Assembly (NCBI GenBank): GCA_024689465.1
Contig: JAILDL010000013.1
Span: 46,693-110,692, forward strand
DNA from: Lachnospiraceae bacterium
Lineage (GTDB): Bacteria; Bacillota; Clostridia; Lachnospirales; Lachnospiraceae
Direction: 5' to 3'
Length of the DNA: 64,000 bases
In this document: piece by piece, positions 43,962 to 52,910 of the stretch
How the letters are laid out: each line of letters begins with the position of its first letter
Numbering within the stretch: the stretch's first letter is position 1
Translations under genes and position numbers: made by a program
Notes under the pieces: model-generated
What the model was told of the DNA's origin: nothing
Database searches by the model: none
Seen by the model: the letters and a program-made list of their open reading frames with translations, nothing else

Positions 43962-45238
43962 GGGGGCTCGTCCTCCTTATTTTTGGGCAGCGTCAGCAGT
44001 ACCTGAAGGATACGGTTCTTTTCAATGCCGTTTGCCTTAAGGCGGATGCCTTCTTTGGTGGTGATGCTTTCGCCGTCTCTGGGAAGACGGTCCAGGTAAT
44101 CCATCATCACGCCGCCGATGGTGTCGTAATCTTCGGATTCCAGCTGCAGATCCAGCTCGTCATTTACATCGGTCAGCTTTACGTTGGCTTCGATGAGATA
44201 GGTGTCGCTGTAAACCTGCTGGATACGAGTGCTTTCATCTGCATCGTACTCATCCCGGATCTCACCGACGATCTCCTCCAGGAGATCCTCCAGGGTGATC
44301 ATACCCACGGTAGCGGTGTATTCGTTCAGGATAAAGGCAACGTTCTGGGAATTTTCCCGCATTTCCTTCATCAGATCGGACGTGTTCTTGGATTCATAGG
44401 TATAGTAGGCATCCCGCAGGATGTCCCGGATCTTAAAGTCCTTCTTATTATCTACCAGCAGAAAGTCCTTGATGTTGATCAAACCGATGATGTGATCGTT
44501 TTCCCCTTCGTAAACGGGGATACGGGTGTACATGCAGGTGCGGAAGGTGGAGAGGACTTCGTCATAGGTGGCTTCCACCGGAACCGTGACCATGTCGATC
44601 CGGGGGATCATGACTTCCTCTGCCTTGGAAGAGGACAGATCAAACACATTGGTGATCATCTCGTGTTCTTCGGATTCCAGAACACCTTCTTCGTGTCCGG
44701 CGTCCACGATGGTACGCAGATCGCCTTCGGTGATACCGTTATTCTCCTTGGGAGCGGGAAGCAGGCGAAGGAAAAAGTCGGCCAGCTTGTTCACCAGGAA
44801 GATCACAGGGGTTAAGAGAAACATCAGTCCCTGGATATAGATCGCATCCCGCAGGGCTACACGCTCCGCATCCCGCATGGCACTGGTTTTGGGGATGATC
44901 TCTCCGAAGAGGATGACAAGCAGGGTCAGGATCGCGGTAGCCACACTGATCAGGCCTTCGCCGAATACATGGATGGTGAAGGTGGTCGCCAGTGCGGAGG
45001 AAGACAGATTGATGATATTATTTCCAATGAGAATGGTGCTGAGCATCTTGGAATGATTTTCCCGGAGATGCACAATGCGCTTTGCGGCTCTGGACTTGGG
45101 ATCCTCCGGATCATCCGCCAGGGTTTTCATATGCAGAAGATTGACAGTGGTAAGAGCGGTCTCCGCCGCAGAAAAGAAAGAAGAAAGATAGAGTAACAGC
45201 AGTAGGATAAAAAGTTGTATATAGTCCGCCGGGTCCAA
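43952..45238 (-). CDS. CNNM/CorC-HlyC-type membrane protein with CBS domains
   Basis: 428 residues. N-terminal DUF21 region with about four membrane helices (FILLLLLYLSSFFSAAETALTTV), a CBS pair (about 205-320, MIPRIDMVTVP and GLINIKDFLLV) and a C-terminal CorC_HlyC domain (about 335-415). Relatives take part in magnesium or cobalt efflux; the hemolysin label in databases is historical. The start is set at the TTG at 45238, with AAAGGAAA upstream, because the ATG at 45337 in the same frame lies inside the promoter. A near-consensus promoter lies 75-105 nt upstream, divergent from scfA. Confidence 0.85.
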   Translation of the reverse strand: MDPADYIQLFILLLLLYLSSFFSAAETALTTVNLLHMKTLADDPEDPKSRAAKRIVHLRENHSKMLSTILIGNNIINLSSSALATTFTIHVFGEGLISVATAILTLLVILFGEIIPKTSAMRDAERVALRDAIYIQGLMFLLTPVIFLVNKLADFFLRLLPAPKENNGITEGDLRTIVDAGHEEGVLESEEHEMITNVFDLSSSKAEEVMIPRIDMVTVPVEATYDEVLSTFRTCMYTRIPVYEGENDHIIGLINIKDFLLVDNKKDFKIRDILRDAYYTYESKNTSDLMKEMRENSQNVAFILNEYTATVGMITLEDLLEEIVGEIRDEYDADESTRIQQVYSDTYLIEANVKLTDVNDELDLQLESEDYDTIGGVMMDYLDRLPRDGESITTKEGIRLKANGIEKNRILQVLLTLPKNKEDEPPQN

Positions 45239-45314
45239 AACAGTTTCCTTTCGAAATAAATCGCGTGAATTGTGCACAACTATCGCACAATTACTGGGTC
45301 TGAGTATAAAAAAT

Positions 45315-45342
45315 ATTATAAATGAGTCTATAAACATGTCAA
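45315..45342 (-). promoter_or_regulatory. Strong promoter of the CNNM/CorC-type gene
   Basis: On the minus strand TTGACA (45342-45337), 16 nt, TATAAT (45320-45315): both hexamers match consensus. This shows that the in-frame ATG at 45337 cannot be the start codon. Confidence 0.85.
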
Positions 45343-45352
45343 GAAAAAGTGC

Positions 45353-45381
45353 TTTTCACGGGTCGGATAATATGCTATACT
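45353..45381 (+). promoter_or_regulatory. scfA promoter
   Basis: TTTTCA (45353-45358), 17 nt, TATACT (45376-45381), 66 nt before the scfA ATG; back to back with the leftward promoter. Confidence 0.65.
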
Positions 45382-45446
45382 ACTTGAAGTTATGAGCGTC
45401 TGCTCGAAAGTGTATTATTTTTGATTGAAATAAGGAGGCTGTTTAT

Positions 45447-45593
45447 ATGAAGCACATCGTTTCACTGAACACCAGAAATCTGAAAGAATCTATGAAAAAG
45501 GGCGGATGCGGTGAGTGCCAGACATCTTGCCAGTCTGCTTGCAAGACTTCCTGCACAGTAGGAAATCAGAGCTGCGAGAAGGTTGCAAAATAA
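45447..45593 (+). CDS. scfA: SCIFF ribosomal peptide precursor (six cysteines in forty-five residues)
   Basis: 48 residues. A leader MKHIVSLNTRNLKESMKK is followed by a Cys-rich core with exactly six cysteines (C21, C24, C28, C32, C36, C43) spaced as in SCIFF, including CQSACKTSC. SCIFF is a nearly universal ribosomally made peptide of Clostridia; its maturase forms thioether links from cysteine to neighbouring residues. The final product and its role are unknown. ATG at 45447 with AAGGAGG upstream. The maturase gene follows after a hairpin. Confidence 0.96.
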   Translation: MKHIVSLNTRNLKESMKKGGCGECQTSCQSACKTSCTVGNQSCEKVAK

Positions 45594-45627
45594 GTTTCGA
45601 ACCATAAGAAAGTATAGCTTTCAGAAG

Positions 45628-45656
45628 ATAAGCAGCGATTTTTGATCGCTGCTTAT
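45628..45656 (+). terminator. Hairpin between scfA and scfB
   Basis: 12-bp perfect stem ATAAGCAGCGAT/ATCGCTGCTTAT with a 5-nt loop and only a short weak T-run. Probably a partial terminator or stabiliser that makes the peptide mRNA more abundant than that of the enzyme. Confidence 0.7.
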
Positions 45657-45679
45657 TATACGTAAAGGAGTAATGTTTT

Positions 45680-47113
45680 TTGATCCATCAGTACAAGAAT
45701 AACGGATACGATATCGTAATGGACGTATACAGCGGAAGTATCCATGTTGTGGACGATATCGTATATGATCTGATCCCTCTTACAGAGTCTGTTTGGAAAG
45801 ACTTTTTAAAGCGGGAGAATACACAGGACGGAACGGACTTTTCCGATGCCGTATCTTCTGAGATCCGTGAGGAGATGAAGAAGGCGGCGGGAGCTCTTTC
45901 CGGTACCTATGCATCCGCAGACCTGGAGGAAGCCGTGGAGGAGATCCTGACACTGGCCCTGCAGGGAAGCCTGTTTACCGAAGATATTTATGAACCCTAT
46001 ATCGGGGACTTTACCAAGCGTCCTACCGTGGTCAAGGCACTTTGCCTGCACATCGCCCACGATTGCAACCTGGCCTGCAAGTACTGCTTTGCGGAAGAGG
46101 GAGAATACCACGGCAGAAGAGCGCTCATGAGCTATGAGGTAGGAAAGAAAGCCCTGGATTTCCTGGTTGCCAACTCCGGAAACCGGGTGAATCTGGAAGT
46201 GGATTTCTTCGGCGGGGAGCCTACTCTGAATTTCGATGTGGTAAAACAGCTGGTGGCTTACGGCCGCAGCATCGAAAAGGAACATAACAAGAAGTTCCGT
46301 TTTACCCTGACCACCAATGGTGTATTATTAAATGATGAGATCCAGGAGTTCGCCAATCGCGAGATGGCCAATATGGTCCTGAGCATTGACGGACGAAAGG
46401 AAGTCCATGACAGGATGCGTCCCTTCCGCGGAGGAAGCGGCAGCTACGACATGATCATCCCCAAGTTCCTTCATGCAGCCGAGAGCAGAGGTCAGATGAA
46501 CTATTATGTTCGCGGTACCTACACCCATTACAATCTGGACTTTTCCCAGGATGTACTGCATCTGGCGGATCTGGGATTTGAACAGATCTCTGTGGAGCCG
46601 GTGGTGGCACCTCCCACAGAAGATTATGCCATTAAGGAAGAGGATGTTCCTTTCCTGTTAGACCAGTACGATCTGCTGGCCAAGGAAATGGTGAAGCGTA
46701 ATAAAGAGGGCAGAGGGTTTAACTTCTTCCACTTTATGATCGACTTAGAGGGCGGCCCCTGTGTTGCCAAGCGTTTATCCGGCTGCGGCGCAGGCTGTGA
46801 GTACCTGGCCGTTACACCCTGGGGAGATTTCTATCCCTGCCATCAGTTCGTGGGACAGGAAGAATTCCTGATGGGAAATGTGGATGAAGGCATCAAGGCC
46901 GTGGACATCCAGAATCAGTTTAAGACCTGTAACGTATATGCCAAGGAAGGCTGCAAGGATTGCTTCGCCAAGTTCTATTGCAGCGGCGGCTGCGGAGCCA
47001 ATGCATACAATTTCTCCGGCAGCATCAACGGGCAGTACGAGATCGGTTGTGAGTTACAGCGCAAGCGAGTAGAATGCGCTATTATGATAAAAGCGGCGAT
47101 GGCCGACAAATAA
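45680..47113 (+). CDS. scfB: SCIFF radical-SAM/SPASM maturase
   Basis: 477 residues. An N-terminal peptide-binding domain of RRE/PqqD type (about 1-110) precedes the radical-SAM motif CNLACKYC (C129, C133, C136) and GGEPTLNF. The C-terminal SPASM region has GCGAGC, YPCHQF, CNVYAKEGCKDC and CSGGCGANAY, which hold two further iron-sulfur clusters. It installs thioether links in the SCIFF peptide encoded just upstream. The start is TTG at 45680 with AAAGGAG 9 nt before; no better ATG or GTG fits the N-terminal domain. Confidence 0.95.
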   Translation: MIHQYKNNGYDIVMDVYSGSIHVVDDIVYDLIPLTESVWKDFLKRENTQDGTDFSDAVSSEIREEMKKAAGALSGTYASADLEEAVEEILTLALQGSLFTEDIYEPYIGDFTKRPTVVKALCLHIAHDCNLACKYCFAEEGEYHGRRALMSYEVGKKALDFLVANSGNRVNLEVDFFGGEPTLNFDVVKQLVAYGRSIEKEHNKKFRFTLTTNGVLLNDEIQEFANREMANMVLSIDGRKEVHDRMRPFRGGSGSYDMIIPKFLHAAESRGQMNYYVRGTYTHYNLDFSQDVLHLADLGFEQISVEPVVAPPTEDYAIKEEDVPFLLDQYDLLAKEMVKRNKEGRGFNFFHFMIDLEGGPCVAKRLSGCGAGCEYLAVTPWGDFYPCHQFVGQEEFLMGNVDEGIKAVDIQNQFKTCNVYAKEGCKDCFAKFYCSGGCGANAYNFSGSINGQYEIGCELQRKRVECAIMIKAAMADK

Positions 47114-47124
47114 GGAGAGCAGAA

Positions 47125-49401
47125 ATGAAAAAGAACTTATGGAAGTCCCTCCTGACGCTGATCATTCTGATCGCGTTCACCGTATTTTTGGGATATACGG
47201 CGATTGTAGGATGGGGGGAGAACAAGTCAGGTTCCGCGTCTGAGATCGAACTTGGCTTGGATCTGGCAGGCGGTGTCAGCATTACCTACGGGGTGGTAGG
47301 TGATGAAAATCCCAGTGCATCCGACATGAGCGATACGATCTACAAGCTCCAGCGTCGTGTGGAGCAGTACAGTACCGAAGCACTTGTTTATCAGCAGGGC
47401 TCCAACCGTATTGCCATTGAAATTCCCGGCGTCAGCGATGCAAATACCATCCTGACCGAATTAGGTCAGCCCGGTACTTTGTATTTCATTCGTCAGACCG
47501 ATGCTGACGGTAACGCAAACTACAGTTACTCCAGCGATACCGGCAACTACGAACTCACCCGTGATCTGGCAGACATCATCGCAACCGGCGATGCAGTATT
47601 ATCCGGTACCGATGTGGCTTCCGCACAGGCAACCTATGAGTCTGACAGTGTGGGCAATCAGGAACCGGTTGTTTCCTTAAGCTTTACAACAGAGGGAACA
47701 CAGAAGTTTGCGGATGCCACCACAGCAGCTTTTGCAAACGGTGAGAGCATCGGTATCTACTACGACGGAGCATTTGTTTCCGTTCCAAAGGTTCAGGCAG
47801 CGATCACCAACGGCAGCGCCGTGATCAACGGTATGGCTGATTTCGAAGAAGCTGACAAACTGGCCAGCACCATCCGTATCGGTGGTCTGAAGCTGGAACT
47901 GGAAGAGTTACAGTCTCAGGTCGTAGGTGCGCAGCTGGGTAGTGAAGCCATCAGCACCAGCTTAAAGGCCGGCGTGGTAGGCTTTGGTCTGATCGCAGTC
48001 TTCATGGTAGCGATCTTCTACCTGCCCGGTTTACTGGCTGTGCTTGCACTGGCTCTGTATGTATTCCTGATCGTGATCCTGTTAGTCGGCTTTGAGCTGA
48101 CTCTTACCCTGCCGGGTATCGCAGGTATCATCCTTTCCGTAGGTATGGCAGTGGATGCGAACGTGATCATCTTCTCCCGTATCCGCGAAGAATTAAAGCT
48201 TGGCAAGTCTACCCGTTCCGCTATCAAGGGCGGTTTTGACAAGGCTCTGTCCGCCATCGTAGACGGTAATGTGACCACTCTGATCGCAGCAGCCGTTCTT
48301 GGTCTGTTAGGTTCCGGTTCCATCCGCGGATTTGCACAGACCCTGGCACTTGGTATTGTTCTTTCCATGTTTACCGCGCTGGTGATCACCAGACTGCTGT
48401 TAAACGCATGCGAGAGACTGGGTGCTGAGAATCCGAAGCTGTACGGTGTAGCCAAGGATCACAAGCTCTTAAAGATCCTGGAGAAGCGCGTGGTTTGGTT
48501 CGCCCTTTCCATCGTGATCATTGTCGTTGGTTTTGTTTCCATGGGTGTGAACGCAGGGGCCGGAAAGGGTATCCTGAACTTCTCCCTGGATTTCGTAGGC
48601 GGTACATCTACCACCATTAACATGAGCGAAGAATATGACCTTGGCCGGATCAGTTCCGATGTGGTTCCCGTATTCGAGCAGATCACCGGAGATTCCAATG
48701 TGCAGACCCAGAAGGTACAGGGTTCCAATGAGATCGTTGTAAAGACCCGTACTCTTTCTCAGGAAGAGAGAGTTGCCTTAAGTGAAGCACTGGAGAGTAA
48801 CTTCGGCATCAATCCCGAGACCATCCAGACCGAGACCATCAGCTCCACCATCAGTGGAGAAATGCGCAGAGATGCAGTGGTAGCCGTTGTTGTTGCTCTG
48901 CTCCTGATGCTGATCTACATCTGGTTCCGGTTCCGTGATGCACGCTTTGGTGCAGCCGCTATCCTGGCTCTGGCACACGACGTGCTGATCGTACTGACCT
49001 GCTATGCAGTGCTGCGGATCTCCGTAGGTGCAACCTTCATCGCTTGTATGCTGACCATCGTTGGTTACTCCATCAACGATACCATCGTTATCTTTGACCG
49101 TCTGAGAGAGTACATGGCCAGCCCCGATTACAAGAATGAAAGCATCGTTACCATTGCAAACCGGTCTCTGTCCGATACCTTCTCACGAAGCCTGTTTACT
49201 TCCGTTACCACAGCCTTTACCGTATTGTCTCTGTACGTATTCGGTGTAAGCAGCATTAAGGATTTTGCACTTCCCATGTTTGTAGGTATCGTAGCAGGTA
49301 CTTACTCCTCCATCTGCATCGCAACACCCTTCTGGTATGTGCTGCGTACAAAGATCGTAAAGAAGGAAGAGCAGTCCAAGTCTAAGAAAGCTAAGAAGTA
49401 A
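47125..49401 (+). CDS. secDF: Fused protein-export membrane protein SecDF
   Basis: 758 residues in one chain. The SecD half (about 1-430) has the first helix, LGLDLAGGVSITYG and the large periplasmic domain, and the helix bundle IAGIILSVGMAVDANVIIF. The SecF half (about 445-758) has LDFVGGT and GYSINDTIVIFDRLRE. Twelve membrane helices are expected. It uses the proton gradient to pull secreted proteins through SecYEG. The ATG at 47125 with AAGGAGAG is chosen over the upstream in-frame ATG that lies in scfB. It follows the SCIFF operon by 11 nt, an order frequent in Clostridia. The Lys-rich C-terminus (KKEEQSKSKKAKK) is cytoplasmic. Confidence 0.95.
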   Translation: MKKNLWKSLLTLIILIAFTVFLGYTAIVGWGENKSGSASEIELGLDLAGGVSITYGVVGDENPSASDMSDTIYKLQRRVEQYSTEALVYQQGSNRIAIEIPGVSDANTILTELGQPGTLYFIRQTDADGNANYSYSSDTGNYELTRDLADIIATGDAVLSGTDVASAQATYESDSVGNQEPVVSLSFTTEGTQKFADATTAAFANGESIGIYYDGAFVSVPKVQAAITNGSAVINGMADFEEADKLASTIRIGGLKLELEELQSQVVGAQLGSEAISTSLKAGVVGFGLIAVFMVAIFYLPGLLAVLALALYVFLIVILLVGFELTLTLPGIAGIILSVGMAVDANVIIFSRIREELKLGKSTRSAIKGGFDKALSAIVDGNVTTLIAAAVLGLLGSGSIRGFAQTLALGIVLSMFTALVITRLLLNACERLGAENPKLYGVAKDHKLLKILEKRVVWFALSIVIIVVGFVSMGVNAGAGKGILNFSLDFVGGTSTTINMSEEYDLGRISSDVVPVFEQITGDSNVQTQKVQGSNEIVVKTRTLSQEERVALSEALESNFGINPETIQTETISSTISGEMRRDAVVAVVVALLLMLIYIWFRFRDARFGAAAILALAHDVLIVLTCYAVLRISVGATFIACMLTIVGYSINDTIVIFDRLREYMASPDYKNESIVTIANRSLSDTFSRSLFTSVTTAFTVLSLYVFGVSSIKDFALPMFVGIVAGTYSSICIATPFWYVLRTKIVKKEEQSKSKKAKK

Positions 49402-49409
49402 TAAATTAT

Positions 49410-51116
49410 ATGGCAAATTGGTATGTAGCAGCGAAACGAGCTGATTTTGATGCAATTGCCAAGACCTATAACATCGATCCGGTTCTGGCGAGAGTCATTC
49501 GAAACCGGGGTTTGATCACTCCGGAAGAGATAAGCAAATACCTGACGGGTACCCTTGCTGATCTCTATGACCCTTGCCTGCTGGATGGATGTGAAGAAGC
49601 TGCGAAGCTTATCAGGGAGCAGATCTCACAAGGCATGAAAATGCGCGTCATAGGTGACTATGATGTTGATGGGGTCTGCTCCGCTTTTATGTTTACAAAA
49701 GGGCTGCGCAGCCTGGGGGCGACGGTGGACAATGCCATTCCCCATCGGATCAATGACGGTTACGGCTTAAATGTGCATCTGGTAGAGCAGGCCAGACAGG
49801 ACGGCGTACAGGTGCTCCTGACCTGCGACAACGGGATTGCGGCTTCGGAGCAGATCCGGCTGGCGAAGTCCTACGGCATGCAGGTGATCGTAACGGATCA
49901 CCATGAGATTCCCTATGAAGAAGAGGAAACAGGAGTAAGACACTATATCCTGCCGGAAGCGGATGTGGTCATCGATCCGCATATTCCCGGTTCGCACTAT
50001 CCCAATCCCGGGATCTGCGGCGCGGTGGTGGTCTATAAGCTCCTTCAGGTGCTGGGGGTAGAGCAGGAGGTTATGGAAGAACTCCTGGAATTTGCCGCCT
50101 TCGCAACGGAATGCGATGTGATGGAATTGCTGGATGAAAACCGGATCATCGAAAAGGAAGGACTGATGCGGATCCGAACTACCCGAAACACCGGTTTAAA
50201 AGCACTGATCCATGTAAATCAGATCGATCCCAAGTCCATCCGGGCGTACCATCTGGGATTTGTACTGGGGCCCTGTGTCAATGCTTCCGGCCGTCTGGAT
50301 ACGGCCAAGCTTGCCCTGGAGCTCTTTGAGACCACGGACTATGAAAAGGCGGTTCCCATTGCACAGAAGCTGAAGGGCCTGAACGATGAACGAAAGGAAC
50401 TGACTGAGCTGGCCGTGCAGAAGGCTGTCATGCAGGTGGAGGAAGATCTGAAGGATGACCGGGTGCTGGTGATCTATTTACCGGACTGCCACGAAAGCGT
50501 AGCCGGGATCGTCGCCGGCAGGATCCGGGAGCGATATTATAAGCCTGCGCTGGTCCTGACCCGGGGAGAAAACGGATTAAAAGGTTCCGGCAGATCCATC
50601 GAGACCTACAATCTTTACGAAGCATTGTCCCGGTGTTCTCATCTCTTTACCCAGTTTGGCGGACACAAGATGGCGGCAGGCCTTTCCCTTCCGGAAGAAA
50701 ACCTGGAGCCCTTCCGAAAAGCCATGAATGCTTCCTGCACCCTGACACCGGAGGAACTGACGGAGAAGATCATCATCGATGTGCCCATGCCCTTATCCTA
50801 TGTGAACATGGATCTGGTACGGCAGATGGATCTTTTAGAGCCCTTTGGAAACGGAAACAGTAAGCCCATCTTTGCCCAGCAGGAACTGCTGTTGCAGGAC
50901 ATCCGATTGTTAGGGCAAAATCACAGAGTAGCCAAGCTCAGCGTTTCTTCCAAAGATGGACGACGCTTTACCCTGACCTGGTTTGGAGACGGAGATGCAC
51001 TGACCGGGCAGATCGCGCCGGGAGATGAATTGTCGGTGCTGTATTATCCATCCATTAATACCTACCGAGGAGAGGAGAATCTGGAGTTTATCGTTTCGGA
51101 CTTTAAAGTTAAGTAA
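49410..51116 (+). CDS. recJ: Single-stranded-DNA-specific exonuclease RecJ
   Basis: 568 residues. The DHH-family motifs are in order: VIGDYDVDGVCS (motif I, metal-binding Asp), DNGIAA, TDHHEIP (motif III, about residue 164), and the DHHA1 part with GSGRS and FGGHKMAAG. A C-terminal OB domain ends the protein. It degrades single-stranded DNA 5' to 3' in repair and recombination. It starts 8 nt after secDF without a recognisable Shine-Dalgarno sequence, so expression may depend on coupling to secDF. Confidence 0.95.
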   Translation: MANWYVAAKRADFDAIAKTYNIDPVLARVIRNRGLITPEEISKYLTGTLADLYDPCLLDGCEEAAKLIREQISQGMKMRVIGDYDVDGVCSAFMFTKGLRSLGATVDNAIPHRINDGYGLNVHLVEQARQDGVQVLLTCDNGIAASEQIRLAKSYGMQVIVTDHHEIPYEEEETGVRHYILPEADVVIDPHIPGSHYPNPGICGAVVVYKLLQVLGVEQEVMEELLEFAAFATECDVMELLDENRIIEKEGLMRIRTTRNTGLKALIHVNQIDPKSIRAYHLGFVLGPCVNASGRLDTAKLALELFETTDYEKAVPIAQKLKGLNDERKELTELAVQKAVMQVEEDLKDDRVLVIYLPDCHESVAGIVAGRIRERYYKPALVLTRGENGLKGSGRSIETYNLYEALSRCSHLFTQFGGHKMAAGLSLPEENLEPFRKAMNASCTLTPEELTEKIIIDVPMPLSYVNMDLVRQMDLLEPFGNGNSKPIFAQQELLLQDIRLLGQNHRVAKLSVSSKDGRRFTLTWFGDGDALTGQIAPGDELSVLYYPSINTYRGEENLEFIVSDFKVK

Positions 51117-51190
51117 ATTTTTTGCTTTTTTATACTTTCGTCACACTCTGAACACAGTTTGAACACATTTATCCGTTAGGATAGGTATCA

Positions 51191-51214
51191 AGATAGTCGA
51201 GAAACTCACTATCT
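51191..51214 (+). other. Bulged hairpin in the recJ-murE spacer
   Basis: AGATAGT pairs with ACTATCT and GAG with CTC around an AAA loop, with one bulged C; a run of six C residues follows (51215-51220). The function is unknown. Confidence 0.55.
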
Positions 51215-51232
51215 CCCCCCTCATAAGAAGTG

Positions 51233-51261
51233 GAAAGCCCGGTGGAAGACACCGGGCTTTC
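51233..51261 (+). terminator. GC-rich hairpin in the recJ-murE spacer
   Basis: 12-bp perfect stem GAAAGCCCGGTG/CACCGGGCTTTC, 5-nt loop, no clear T-run. Likely ends recJ transcription or a short RNA made in this spacer. The spacer (51117-51384) otherwise holds only the murE promoter. Confidence 0.65.
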
Positions 51262-51288
51262 TGCGTATCAGCCCCTCCTTTTGGTTCA

Positions 51289-51317
51289 TTGAAATAACGG
51301 GTAAATCGCGGTATGAT
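51289..51317 (+). promoter_or_regulatory. murE promoter
   Basis: TTGAAA (51289-51294), 17 nt, TATGAT (51312-51317), 68 nt before the murE ATG. Confidence 0.75.
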
Positions 51318-51384
51318 AGGAGTGGCCTTGAAACCGTGAAAACCATGGTTTTATCAGGCTTAGAGAGATAAAAAGGAGATCCGT

Positions 51385-52881
51385 ATGAAGACGATCATCC
51401 AGTTGTTAAAAGGATTAACCTATGAAGTAGTAGCCGGACGGGAGGACCTTACGATCCCTGAGATCGTGAACGATACCAGAAAAGTCACGGAAGGCTGCTT
51501 ATTTTTTTGCATCATCGGAGCAAACCGGGACGGTCATGATCTGGCAGGAGAAGCGTATGAAAAGGGTGCCAGATGCTTTATTGTCAGTAAGGACATAATC
51601 CTTCCGGATGCAGCAGGAGAGGAAGGGAAAGGACAGGCAACAGTGATCAAGGTAGAAGATACCCGCTATGCCATGGCCTTTATTTCCGCAAACTTTTATG
51701 ACAACCCGGGCGATACCTTAAAGGTCATCGGTGTCACCGGAACCAAGGGAAAGACCACTACCGCCTTTCTGGTAAAGGATATTCTGGAGCAGGCAGGCTA
51801 TAAGGTTGGCCTGATCGGAACCATTGAGACCATCATCGGGGAGAAGCATATCCCCGCAGCCAATACCACTCCCGAATCCCTTGTTTTGCAGCAGACCTTC
51901 CGGGAAATGGTGGATGCAGGGATCCAGATCTGTGTCATGGAAGTATCCTCCCAGGGCTTAAAGCTCCACAGGACCCAGGGCTTTACCTTTGAGATCGGTT
52001 TGTTTACCAACATCGAGCCGGACCATATCGGCCCCAATGAGCATGCGGACTTTGCAGAATATATGATGTGCAAGGGCCTTTTGTTCAAACAGTGCCGTAA
52101 GGGCATCATTAACGGAGACGACCCCAGAAGTCAGGAAGTGATCCAGGGGCATACCTGCGAGATCGAGACCTACGGTCTTACACCGGATTCCGATCTTTGG
52201 GCGGATTCCATCCGGCTGATCCGGGACGGCGGAAGACTGGGCGTAGCGTTCCGTGTAGAAGGAAAGCTTTCCTATGACGTGGAAACCGGAACCCCGGGAA
52301 CCTTCAGCGTTTACAACGCGTTGGCTGCCATTGCCATCTGCAGACATTTTGAGATCTCTCCCCAGGTGGTGCAGACCGCCCTGAAGGAGGCCAAGGTAAA
52401 GGGCCGTATCGAGCCCGTAAAGGTGTCCGATGACTTTACCCTGTTAATTGACTATGCCCACAATGCCATGAGCCTGGAGAGCCTGTTAAAGACCCTGAGA
52501 GCCTATGAACCCCACCGGCTGGTATGCCTGTTTGGCTGCGGAGGAAACCGTTCCAAGCTGCGGCGTTATGAAATGGGAGAGATCAGCGGAAAACTGGCGG
52601 ATCTTACCATCATTACCTCCGATAATCCAAGAGATGAGGATCCCATGGACATCATCGCGGATATCAAGACCGGCATCGGCAAGACTGACGGAGCCTATGT
52701 GGAGATCCCCGACCGGAAGGAAGCCATCCGCTATGCCATCCGAAACGGACAGCCCGGCGACATTGTGGTACTGGCCGGAAAGGGCCATGAAGATTACCAG
52801 GAGATCAAAGGGGTAAAATACCCCATGGACGAGCGGGTACTGATCCGGGAGATCCTGGAAGAAAACGGGCAGGAAGGCTGA
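51385..52881 (+). CDS. murE: UDP-MurNAc-L-Ala-D-Glu: meso-diaminopimelate ligase MurE
   Basis: 498 residues with the three Mur-ligase domains. The N-terminal substrate domain is at about 1-105. The central ATPase domain has GVTGTKGKTTT (about 113-123) and the NIEPDHIG motif. In the C-terminal domain DNPR at 413-416 is the known recognition motif for meso-diaminopimelate (lysine-adding MurE has other residues). It adds the third amino acid of the peptidoglycan stem peptide. This matches the meso-diaminopimelate wall expected in Clostridia. It stands outside the usual dcw cluster, starting the priA-def-fmt operon. ATG at 51385 with AAAGGAG. Confidence 0.93.
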   Translation: MKTIIQLLKGLTYEVVAGREDLTIPEIVNDTRKVTEGCLFFCIIGANRDGHDLAGEAYEKGARCFIVSKDIILPDAAGEEGKGQATVIKVEDTRYAMAFISANFYDNPGDTLKVIGVTGTKGKTTTAFLVKDILEQAGYKVGLIGTIETIIGEKHIPAANTTPESLVLQQTFREMVDAGIQICVMEVSSQGLKLHRTQGFTFEIGLFTNIEPDHIGPNEHADFAEYMMCKGLLFKQCRKGIINGDDPRSQEVIQGHTCEIETYGLTPDSDLWADSIRLIRDGGRLGVAFRVEGKLSYDVETGTPGTFSVYNALAAIAICRHFEISPQVVQTALKEAKVKGRIEPVKVSDDFTLLIDYAHNAMSLESLLKTLRAYEPHRLVCLFGCGGNRSKLRRYEMGEISGKLADLTIITSDNPRDEDPMDIIADIKTGIGKTDGAYVEIPDRKEAIRYAIRNGQPGDIVVLAGKGHEDYQEIKGVKYPMDERVLIREILEENGQEG

Positions 52882-52910
52882 TCCTGCCACAGTAAAAGGA
52901 AGACAGATAC

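Noticed and set aside
45239..45337. Longer N-terminus for the CNNM/CorC-type protein starting at ATG 45337
   Set aside because: That ATG lies inside the -35 of a consensus promoter and has no Shine-Dalgarno sequence; the extra residues do not match the family.
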